This document shows, in pieces, positions 42,212 through 48,749 of a DNA stretch of 64,000 bases. Under the pieces are notes generated by a model. That model was not told the origin of the DNA. It saw only the letters and a list, made by a program, of their open reading frames with translations, and ran no database searches. Source of the stretch: Collinsella aerofaciens (GTDB lineage Bacteria > Actinomycetota > Coriobacteriia > Coriobacteriales > Coriobacteriaceae); the NCBI RefSeq assembly GCF_001404695.1, contig NZ_CZAQ01000006.1, forward strand, positions 19,602 to 83,601. The letters run 5' to 3'. Every line of letters begins with the position of its first letter. Positions within the stretch are counted from its first letter, which is position 1. The position numbers and the translations under genes were made by a program.

Positions 42212-42419
42212 TGGTCAAAAAGGGCCAAATATGAGTACTGTCACCAAATTAGTAGCATCGATTTTCCGGTCCAGAGCAGCAAAATCGCCTTGTTTGGAGC
42301 CCGATTGCAACTCTGAAGGACGAAAATCGATGCACTTTTGGCCTCTGGCACCGATTTTTGAGGCCATTTGGCTGCCACCAAACTGGTAACAGTACTCATA
42401 TTTGGCCCTTTTTGACCAC
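42212..42419. mobile_element. 208-bp palindromic MITE-like element with 31-bp perfect terminal inverted repeats
   Basis: The left end 42212-42242 (GTGGTCAAAAAGGGCCAAAT...) and right end 42389-42419 are perfect 31-bp inverted copies. Inside lies a second, imperfect pair GCATCGATTTTCCG / CGAAAATCGATGC, and the CGATTTT word recurs several times. There is no credible coding frame. Its size, long terminal repeats and lack of genes suit a non-autonomous mobile element or a palindromic RNA-coding repeat. No target duplication is evident. Confidence 0.65.
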
Positions 42420-42441
42420 CGGGTTTCCGGCAGGCCCCAAA

Positions 42442-42473
42442 AGCGGGCCCGAATCGCTCGATCCGGGCCCGCT
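42442..42473. repeat. Short GC-rich palindrome
   Basis: AGCGGGCCCG pairs with CGGGCCCGCT around a 12-base loop. It lies between the 208-bp element and the IS remnant. Confidence 0.6.
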
Positions 42474-42564
42474 GGGGGTAGCGAGCACAATCGAGGTGTA
42501 AGAAGCAAGAGAGGGCCATCGCCTAGAATCGTCAGCGCCTAGATATTCAACGAGAGGAAAGACA

Positions 42565-42959
42565 ATGGTCCGCAGCGACATGCTACCCCAGCCGGACCGG
42601 GGGCTCGGCCTCGACCGGCCCCAGACCGAGGCATTTCACCGACGAGTTCAAGAGGAAGATAGTCGATCTCCACAACGCCGGAAAGCCCAGGCGCGAGGCC
42701 ATGGACGAGTGCGACCTCGACAAGAGCACCGTGGAGAGGCGGGTCAAGTCGATAAACGAGACCGGCTCGCCGCGCGCCGCCGACAACCGCACGCCCGAGT
42801 AGAACCGGATCCTGGAGCCCGAGCGCGAGAACCGCAGGCTCCGGATGGAGGTCGACGTCTTAAGACGAGCGGCGCCAGCATACGCTCGGAAGTCAGGGCC
42901 ATGGCGGCCAACGGGGGGGCGCTGCCCCATATCGGCGCAGCGCTGGCATCGAGGCCTTC
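42565..42959 (+). pseudogene. Decayed OrfA of an IS3-family element
   Basis: One frame reads FTDEFKRKIVDLHNAGKPRR, then DKSTVERRVKSINETGSPRA, then an in-frame TAG after DNRTPE, and resumes NRILEPERENRRLRMEVDVLRRA. This is the HTH plus leucine-zipper plan of IS3-family OrfA. The first residues (MVRSDMLPQP) are in a different frame, so there is at least one frameshift as well as the stop. It is cut off at 42960 where the intact IS begins, and its own OrfB is missing. It is older than the adjoining element and on the opposite strand. Confidence 0.75.
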
Positions 42960-42998
42960 TGACCTGTGTCAAGATTTCGGACACGCATGCTCGAGAAA

Positions 42999-43880
42999 TC
43001 AAGCGGCCATAGGCATGGCCTCGAGCTTGGGCTCGGTTCTCTCGAAGAAGGCCGCCATGGCCTCGGCCGGCACCTTGTAGCCGATCGTCGAGCGGGGCCT
43101 TCGGCGGTTGTAGTACGCCTCGATGAACTCGACCACCGCGTGCTTGGCGGAATCCCTGGTCGGGAAGCTGCGCCTGTAGTACATCTCGTTCTTCAGCGTG
43201 GCGAGGAACGACTCGGCCACCGCGTTGTCGTGGCAGTTGCCGGTGCGGCTGCAGGACAGCCGCACGTCGTTGTCGCGCGCCCATTCGGCCAGAAGCCTGC
43301 TGGTGTACTGGGCGCCGCGGTCGGCGTGGAATATCGCGTTGCCGGCCACGTAGCCGCGCGATTTGGCCGACGCCAGCGCCGAAACCACGATGTCGGCGGT
43401 CATGCGCTCGGAGAGCGACCAGCCCACCACCATGCGGGTGTTGAGGTCGATGACCGTCGACAGGTACAGCCATCCCTCGCCGGTGCGCAGGTAGGTGATG
43501 TCGCCCACGAGCTTGTAGGTTGGAACGGGACTGGTGAAGTCGCGGCTCACCAGGTCGGGCCGGGGCCTGGCCTTCGGGTCGGGGATGGTGGTGCGCTTCC
43601 TGGCGTTGGGCGTGCAGCCGCGTATTCCCAGCTCGCGCATCAGCTTGCGCACCCTGTACAGGGTCAATCCGGAGAACTCGCCGGGCAGGAAGCATTTCAC
43701 GAACCGGAAGCCGAACCTGCGGTCCGACTCCAGCCACACGCGCCGGACCGCCTCGCGCTCGGCCGACCAGTTTTCTCGCGGGCAGCCGTTGGAGAGCCAC
43801 GAGTAGAAGCCCGATCGGCTCACGCCGAGCACGCGGGCCATCATTTTCACCGGGAATTCGGCCTTCTCCGCCAACATCAT
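42999..43880 (-). CDS. IS3-family transposase OrfB (DDE integrase core)
   Basis: Starting from ATG 43880 this gives 293 residues; the frame stays open further upstream because it is normally reached by -1 frameshifting from OrfA. The HTH_21-like part (VKMMARVLGVSRSGFYSWLS) precedes the rve integrase core. Catalytic residues lie in LVGDITYLRTGEGWLYLSTV (first Asp), FHADRGAQYTS (second Asp) and NAVAESFLATLKNE (Glu), so the DDE triad is complete. It cuts and joins the IS ends. The slip site is the AAAAAAG run near 43930-43937, where the two frames overlap. Confidence 0.9.
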   Translation of the reverse strand: MMLAEKAEFPVKMMARVLGVSRSGFYSWLSNGCPRENWSAEREAVRRVWLESDRRFGFRFVKCFLPGEFSGLTLYRVRKLMRELGIRGCTPNARKRTTIPDPKARPRPDLVSRDFTSPVPTYKLVGDITYLRTGEGWLYLSTVIDLNTRMVVGWSLSERMTADIVVSALASAKSRGYVAGNAIFHADRGAQYTSRLLAEWARDNDVRLSCSRTGNCHDNAVAESFLATLKNEMYYRRSFPTRDSAKHAVVEFIEAYYNRRRPRSTIGYKVPAEAMAAFFERTEPKLEAMPMAA

Positions 43881-43894
43881 CCGGTAGCACGCGG

Positions 43895-44179
43895 CTACGC
43901 CTGGCTTTTGGCGAAGAAGGCCGCGGCTTTTTTCAAGAAGGCGTTCTCCATCTCGAGCTCGCGTATGCGCCTTTTCGCCTCGCGAAGCTCGCGGTCCTCG
44001 GCCTTGGGGTCGGGCCCGCCGGCAAGCTCGCGCCGGCGATTCTGCACCCACTTGTTCACGGTCTTGGAATTCAGGCCCAGTTCTGCGCAGCATTCCGTTA
44101 TCGGCCTGCCCGTCGAGATGATGTAGTCGGCGGTCTCGCGCCTGAACTCGTCGGTGTACTTGGCGGCTGGGTTGGACAT
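43895..44179 (-). CDS. IS3-family transposase OrfA
   Basis: A 94-residue protein, MSNPAAKYTDEFRRETADYI..., with an HTH (RPITECCAELGLNSKTVNKW) and a leucine-zipper helix (EDRELREAKRRIRELEMENA) ending FLKKAAAFFAKSQA. Codons AAA AAA GCC in LKKA form the -1 slippery run; slipping there continues as KKSRGLLRQKPG into OrfB. OrfA alone typically binds the IS ends and regulates transposition. Confidence 0.9.
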   Translation of the reverse strand: MSNPAAKYTDEFRRETADYIISTGRPITECCAELGLNSKTVNKWVQNRRRELAGGPDPKAEDRELREAKRRIRELEMENAFLKKAAAFFAKSQA

Positions 44180-44261
44180 AGCATACCGTCCTCTCGGTCG
44201 TCGATGAATGCATTCTAAAGGATTGGGCCTCTAGCATGCGTGTCCGAAAAGACGATACAGG

Positions 44262-45368
44262 TCAGACAACCCAATCAGACGTCGTCTCGAGCGCGTCCTC
44301 TGCACGGTCGAGCGTGCTTCTGGCCTTGGCACCCTGTTTGAACCACGAGCGCAGGTCCTCGAGCGTGCTGCCCGCTGCATACACCTTGATTTTGCGACCG
44401 CCTTTCGTGGTCACCGTGCAACGGTCGCCGCTCTCGCTGTTCTCGTGCGCCGTGACCTTCTTGAGGTAATCGCGACGGAACGCCACGACGCGGGCATTGC
44501 TGATCTCGATGAACCAATCATCGTCGACAAGCGAAGTGCCCGTGGTACCTCGACTTGCCATCTCCTCGGCGAAGGAGAAGCCGAGTTCGCGCTCCTGCCT
44601 GCCGATCTCGAGGATGCCGCGGGCGGGCATGCTGAGCATGAGCAGGGGCAGGAGTCCCCCTATGAACAGGAAGAGGAACGGGACGAGCAAGAGCAGACGA
44701 GCACCGGCATCGGTGAAAACAGCCATGAAGGCGATCACGAGCGAGAAGACGAGCGCCATGCCGTTGAAAACAATCGTCAACGGCTTGATGGCAGACCAAC
44801 ACAGGCCCGCCTTGGTCATGGGACCGTCGACGGCGTCCGAGACTTCGATGCCCTCTTCCTCCAGACGGGCGAGGAGGTTGAGCGAGCACACCCCCTCGAG
44901 GCTTATCGAGCAGAACTTCCGGTCGCCCTCGAACAGGTCGATCCTCATCATCTGCGTGTGAAGCGTTGCACGGGTGATGTTGCCAAACGTCGTCTCCTTG
45001 CGGATGCCGAAGGCGTTACGCGAGAGAATTCGCTCACCGTCCACGTCGATGCGCGGGATGCTCAGCAGGGCCCAGATGGCCATGCCCGCGAGCGCCATAG
45101 CGTGACCGAACCACACAAGTTCGTGGTCCCACTCGCCCAACGAGACGCCCTGCCAGACGTAGACACCCAGCATGAGCAGTTCGAACGCGACGGCGCAGCA
45201 GGCGATGATCGTGCGAATGGCAGCGGGCATGCGCACCGTGAAGCGATCGAGGCTGTCCGTCGCCTCACTGCGCTCGCGCGCGCCGCGACGGGCGACCCAT
45301 GCAGTGAGCGGACCGACGATGAACACCACCATCGCCACGCGCAGGAACGATTCGAGTATGTCGCCCAT
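44262..45368 (-). CDS. Membrane protein of unknown function, 3' end interrupted by the IS
   Basis: A 368-residue product with helices at about 8-30, 50-72, 85-105, 200-225 and 230-255, and a soluble PH-like C-terminal half (LVDDDWFIEISNARVVAFRR, CTVTTKGGRKIKVYAAGSTL). No family is recognised. Its stop codon TGA (44264-44262) is the first three bases of the IS3-family terminal repeat, so the native end has been lost and the last codon before the junction is GTC. ATG 45368 (GGTGG upstream) is preferred over ATG 45380. It may still be functional if only a short tail was lost. Confidence 0.7.
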   Translation of the reverse strand: MGDILESFLRVAMVVFIVGPLTAWVARRGARERSEATDSLDRFTVRMPAAIRTIIACCAVAFELLMLGVYVWQGVSLGEWDHELVWFGHAMALAGMAIWALLSIPRIDVDGERILSRNAFGIRKETTFGNITRATLHTQMMRIDLFEGDRKFCSISLEGVCSLNLLARLEEEGIEVSDAVDGPMTKAGLCWSAIKPLTIVFNGMALVFSLVIAFMAVFTDAGARLLLLVPFLFLFIGGLLPLLMLSMPARGILEIGRQERELGFSFAEEMASRGTTGTSLVDDDWFIEISNARVVAFRRDYLKKVTAHENSESGDRCTVTTKGGRKIKVYAAGSTLEDLRSWFKQGAKARSTLDRAEDALETTSDWVV

Positions 45369-45471
45369 ATTAACCACCATCCCAATAGAAAACGTGAATT
45401 TGGGAGACTATAGCAGAGCGAAGCGATCTGCACGGCATCGTCCGGGTGTTTTCGGCATACGGTGGAAGCTG

Positions 45472-46626
45472 GTGGGGGTCGGCGCCGTAACCGGATGCGC
45501 ATTCGGCCTCGCCAATGCCGTCGGCGGCGAGCTTTTCGCCCGACAGGCCTATCCACTCGTCGTGCATCTGCCGCTTGTCGTCTACCTGTGCGTACGCTAT
45601 CGCCTGAGTCCGCTGCTCGCCATCCTGGGCGTTACCAGCGCCTACCTGAGCTGCCAGTTTAGCAACTGGATGGGCATCGCCGCATTCGCTGCCACCGATT
45701 CGCAAATCGCATATTACGCGGCGCGCATCATCACGACGCTCGGCGTCTTTGCGATCTTGCTGCATTGGGCCAGAGACATCGGTCCGCGCCTGGCGGCCAA
45801 AAGCCCCACCGAGTTGGAGATTCTGCTCATCCTGCCGCTCGTCTACTACATCTTCGACTACGCCACCAACGTCTATACCACGCTCTTCCACTCGGGCTCG
45901 GTAGTAACCGTTGAGTTTTTGGCGTTCGCCCTCTGCGCGTTCTACCTTATGTTTCTTGCCGTCTACCTTCGCGAATACGAGGCAAAGGAAATCGCCGAGC
46001 GCGAGCGCTGGATGCTCGCGACCCGCGACAGCGCGGCCATCAAAGAGCTCGAAGCCTGGCGCCAGTCCGGACGCGAGCTCTCGGTTCTCCGTCACGACAT
46101 GCGCCACTACCTGCGCGGTCTAGCGGCCCTGATCGAAGAGGGTCACACCGATGAGGCACTCGAGCGCATCGACGCGCTCTGCGAGACCAACGACCGCACC
46201 GCCGTGCGCCGCTACTGCGCCAACGAAACGGTCAACATTGCGCTCTCGTCGCTTTCCGCGGACATCAACGCGCACGGCATCACCGCCGACCTGCACGCCG
46301 CCGTGCCCGAAACCGTCCACGTGGGCGATGTCGATCTATTCAGTGTGGTATCGAACGCCCTGGACAATGCCATCGCCGCGGCGAGCGCCGCCCCCGAAGG
46401 CAAGCGGTTTGTCGACCTGGACCTTCGCTACGAAGACGGTCAGCTTCTATTGCTGGTTTCCAACACGTTTGGCCGTGCGCCGCACATGGTCGACGGCATG
46501 CCCGTGGCTCAGCACACTGGGCACGGCTTTGGCACCAAGAGCATTATGCTTGCCGTCGAGCGCATGAACGGCAACTGCCAGTTCCGCATTAACGGCGACC
46601 GGTTTGAGCTGCGCGCTGTGATGTAG
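45472..46626 (+). CDS. GHKL sensor histidine kinase (AgrC/DUF type), start uncertain
   Basis: About 384 residues from GTG 45472 (GGTGG 6 bases upstream); the frame is open further upstream, overlapping the divergent gene antisense. Six membrane helices occupy the N-terminal ~180 residues. The histidine is in LSVLRHDMRHYLRGLAALIE, the typical GHKL H-box. The ATPase has N-box VVSNALDNAIAAA and G-box HTGHGFGTKSIMLAVE. In this family the partner is usually a LytTR response regulator next door; none is present, so the gene is an orphan or its partner was lost, perhaps with the IS rearrangement nearby. Confidence 0.75.
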   Translation: MGVGAVTGCAFGLANAVGGELFARQAYPLVVHLPLVVYLCVRYRLSPLLAILGVTSAYLSCQFSNWMGIAAFAATDSQIAYYAARIITTLGVFAILLHWARDIGPRLAAKSPTELEILLILPLVYYIFDYATNVYTTLFHSGSVVTVEFLAFALCAFYLMFLAVYLREYEAKEIAERERWMLATRDSAAIKELEAWRQSGRELSVLRHDMRHYLRGLAALIEEGHTDEALERIDALCETNDRTAVRRYCANETVNIALSSLSADINAHGITADLHAAVPETVHVGDVDLFSVVSNALDNAIAAASAAPEGKRFVDLDLRYEDGQLLLLVSNTFGRAPHMVDGMPVAQHTGHGFGTKSIMLAVERMNGNCQFRINGDRFELRAVM

Positions 46627-46690
46627 AAGTACGGCGCCGATCTCGCGGCGCGCCTCGCCCGCCAGGCAATCGCTCGCCGGTGCCGATCCG

Positions 46691-47266
46691 CTACAGTGGA
46701 GCGACCGCCGGGGTCAGCTGCTTGATGTAGGCCCACATGCGCTGCTTGGCCGCTTTGTCGGTCAGCGCCGCCTCAAAGCCATCGAGCGCGAGCACGCGGC
46801 GGCCCTGCACATGGGCGACCAGGCCGGGCTTGAGCATGGCGGTGTCGAAGTCATCAATCGCCACGAGCATATCGGCGTAGGTTTCGCGCATGACATCGGC
46901 CGCGCTGTTATCGAGCAGCAGCACCGCCTCGGGATCCAGAGCCTCAAGCGCCTCGCGGAACAGCTCGCACGGCAGAGTCTCGCCCACCGCGACCGCTCCG
47001 TCACCTGTGCCGGCGACGCTTGCCAGCACGCAAAAATCCTCGGGCGCGTAGCCGATGGCCCCAAGCGCCTTGCGCAGCGCAGCACCGTCCGGACCGGCAG
47101 CCAGCTCGCCGCCCGAACGCTCGGCCTCGTCCAAATCGCCTTTGACCAGCACGATCGGCGAGCACGCGTTACCCACGATGCGCACGCCACGGACCGCAAG
47201 CGATGTGAGCTCCTGCTCGGCCGCCTGGGCGATGGCTTCTTTTTTCTGGCTTTGTGACGTGGACAT
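46691..47266 (-). CDS. Conserved-looking hypothetical protein
   Basis: A 191-residue cytoplasmic protein. The order of features, VRIVGNACSPIVLVKGDLDE, LRKALGAIGYAPEDFCVLAS, LDPEAVLLLDN and ADMLVAIDDFDTAMLKPGLV, has a superficial likeness to the alternating strands and helices of uracil-DNA-glycosylase-fold proteins, but no catalytic motif is recognisable and I do not assign it. ATG 47266 has GGAGAGCGC upstream. Divergent from thioredoxin by ~135 bases. Confidence 0.65.
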   Translation of the reverse strand: MSTSQSQKKEAIAQAAEQELTSLAVRGVRIVGNACSPIVLVKGDLDEAERSGGELAAGPDGAALRKALGAIGYAPEDFCVLASVAGTGDGAVAVGETLPCELFREALEALDPEAVLLLDNSAADVMRETYADMLVAIDDFDTAMLKPGLVAHVQGRRVLALDGFEAALTDKAAKQRMWAYIKQLTPAVAPL

Positions 47267-47402
47267 GCGCTCTCCAATCGTTTGCGTGCCCACCATTATA
47301 TAAAAGAGCTGCCCGCGAGTGGTTGCTTTGCGGGCGGCTGGGTATAAGCACGGTCGTACTGAGTTTTACGCGGCCGAGCCGCGTCGTATTATGGAGGTCA
47401 CC

Positions 47403-47723
47403 ATGGCTGACATTAAGCAGATTACCCCCGAGAACTTCGATTCCATCGTTAACGACAGCCTGCCCGTGCTGGTCGATTTTTGGGCGCCCTGGTGCGGGCC
47501 CTGCCGATCGCTCTCGCCCATCGTGGACGAGGTAGCCGATGAGCTGGCGGGCAAGCTTGCCGTTGCCAAATGCAACGTCGACGACAACCAGGACCTGGCC
47601 ATGAAGTATGGCGTCATGAGCATCCCCACGCTGATTGTGTTTAAGAACGGCGAGGAGATTGACCGCTCGGTTGGCGCTCTGCCCAAGGCGAGGCTGCAGG
47701 CGCTGCTGGAGAAGCATCTGTAA
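47403..47723 (+). CDS. trxA: Thioredoxin
   Basis: A 106-residue protein with the WCGPC active site (VDFWAPWCGPCRSLSPIVDE) and the cis-proline SIPTLIVFKNGE. It reduces disulfides in cytosolic proteins using electrons from thioredoxin reductase, which is not in the window. ATG 47403 has GGAGGTCACC upstream. Single-gene unit with a terminator ~110 bases downstream. Confidence 0.95.
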   Translation: MADIKQITPENFDSIVNDSLPVLVDFWAPWCGPCRSLSPIVDEVADELAGKLAVAKCNVDDNQDLAMKYGVMSIPTLIVFKNGEEIDRSVGALPKARLQALLEKHL

Positions 47724-47834
47724 TACGCTTGTTACTTGCCCGCCGTCCATGAGCGGTTTTGCACCGCTCGCCGGACTGCCGGGTGCGGCGCGTGCGACCA
47801 TGGATAGTATGGTAGTTACAAACAGCCCCCAGTG

Positions 47835-47870
47835 AACGGGTGCGAGTCGCACAGACTCGCACCCGTTTTC
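47835..47870 (+). terminator. Terminator after trxA
   Basis: AACGGGTGCGAGTC pairs with GACTCGCACCCGTT followed by TTC. It lies between thioredoxin and the nikR unit. Confidence 0.88.
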
Positions 47871-47944
47871 TTATGCAGCGGCGCGCAGAGCGGGCGTAGT
47901 AAAATCTGAATCACTGGATTACCGTCCACACAAGGAGATTTCCC

Positions 47945-48193
47945 ATGCATGATGTTGGAATGAACATGAGCCAGCTTGCCATGAGCGTCAAGCAGGTCGA
48001 CGACACCATCGAGCTCGCTCACGAGTGGAGCCATCAGTTGCTGCATGCGACCGAGAATTTTGACATGGAGCGCATCGGCGCCAAGCTCGAGGCAGCCATG
48101 GCCGCGCTGCACGAGGCCCACGACGCACTCGAGGGCTACGAAGAGGCCATCGAGGCCGACCACAACTCCGTCGGCTCCGTGAAGCTGGTGTAA
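47945..48193 (+). CDS. Small helical protein upstream of nikR, unknown
   Basis: An 82-residue protein, MHDVGMNMSQLAMSVKQVDD..., probably two or three amphipathic helices (TIELAHEWSHQLLHATENFD, GAKLEAAMAALHEAHDALEG). It has seven histidines, several spaced along the helices (H2, H26, H30, H34, H55, H58 and one near the end), which would suit metal binding, but no family is recognised. AAGGAG precedes the ATG. The nikR GTG follows its stop codon by one base, so the two are translationally coupled and a nickel-related role is a fair inference. Confidence 0.7.
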   Translation: MHDVGMNMSQLAMSVKQVDDTIELAHEWSHQLLHATENFDMERIGAKLEAAMAALHEAHDALEGYEEAIEADHNSVGSVKLV

Positions 48194-48194
48194 C

Positions 48195-48707
48195 GTGGCC
48201 GAACACGAGCACGGCTGCGGGTACGAGCACGAGCATCCGCACGGGGCGGACGGTGACGCAGGCTGCCACTGTAGTGGCTCCGGCTCCGAGCTGGTCCGCT
48301 TTTCGGTTACCGCACCGGACGACCTGCTGCGCCGTTTTGACGAACAGATCGCGCGCCGCGGCGACGTGGCCAACCGCTCCGAGGCCGTGCGCGACCTGAT
48401 TCGCGCCTCGATCGCCAAGGAGCAGATGCGCACGCCCGATGAGCATGTTATCGGGTCGCTCACCATGATCTACGACCACCATACCGGCGACCTGACGCGC
48501 CGTCTGGACGAAGTGCAGCACGACTACACCGACGAGATCGTATCGACCATGCACGTGCATCTGGATCACCACAACTGCTTAGAGATTCTGGCGCTCAAGG
48601 GTCGCGGCGAGCGCGTCTACGAACTAGCCGACCGCCTGCTGGGCCTGCGCGGCGTTAAGCACGGTGAGCTCACGTGCGCCGCCACCAAGCAGAGCCTGGG
48701 GCTGTAG
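48195..48707 (+). CDS. nikR: Nickel-responsive regulator NikR with His/Cys-rich N-terminal tail
   Basis: A 170-residue protein. The ribbon-helix-helix domain (about 33-78) reads LVRFSVTAPDDLLRRFDEQI and ANRSEAVRDLIRASI. The C-terminal ACT-like domain has the nickel ligands in IYDHHTGD, STMHVHLDHHNCLEIL. The first 26 residues hold six His and three Cys (EHEHGCGYEHEHPHG, GCHC), an extension absent from E. coli NikR (133 residues). It represses nickel uptake when nickel is sufficient. The GTG start is fixed by coupling to the upstream gene. It sits just before hypF, linking nickel control to hydrogenase maturation. Confidence 0.93.
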   Translation: MAEHEHGCGYEHEHPHGADGDAGCHCSGSGSELVRFSVTAPDDLLRRFDEQIARRGDVANRSEAVRDLIRASIAKEQMRTPDEHVIGSLTMIYDHHTGDLTRRLDEVQHDYTDEIVSTMHVHLDHHNCLEILALKGRGERVYELADRLLGLRGVKHGELTCAATKQSLGL

Positions 48708-48749
48708 CGCACCTGTCCCTATTTGGTCGGTTTTGATGAGGGGTGTCGC

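Larger units (their letters stand above)
42960..44264 (-). mobile_element. Intact IS3-family insertion sequence, 1305 bp
   Basis: The terminal inverted repeats are TGACCTGTGTCAAGATTTCG at the left end and TGACCTGTATCGTCTTTTCG read inward at the right end; both continue GGACACGCATGCT. Inside are OrfA and OrfB joined by a slippery A6 run. The flanks do not show an obvious target duplication (TTC versus GAC), so the element may have been rearranged after insertion. The left flank is the old IS remnant, the right flank the 3' end of a membrane-protein gene. Confidence 0.85.

Noticed and set aside
42212-42519. Small frames inside the 208-bp palindromic element
   Set aside because: They exist on both strands because of the symmetry; no ribosome site or codon bias.
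42583-43890. Alternative 435-codon minus-strand frame over OrfB
   Set aside because: The DDE motifs are all in the other frame, which is also the one reached by -1 slippage from OrfA.
45172-45471. 100-residue N-terminal extension of the histidine kinase
   Set aside because: It overlaps the divergent membrane-protein gene and its residues look like antisense translation; no ribosome site at 45172.
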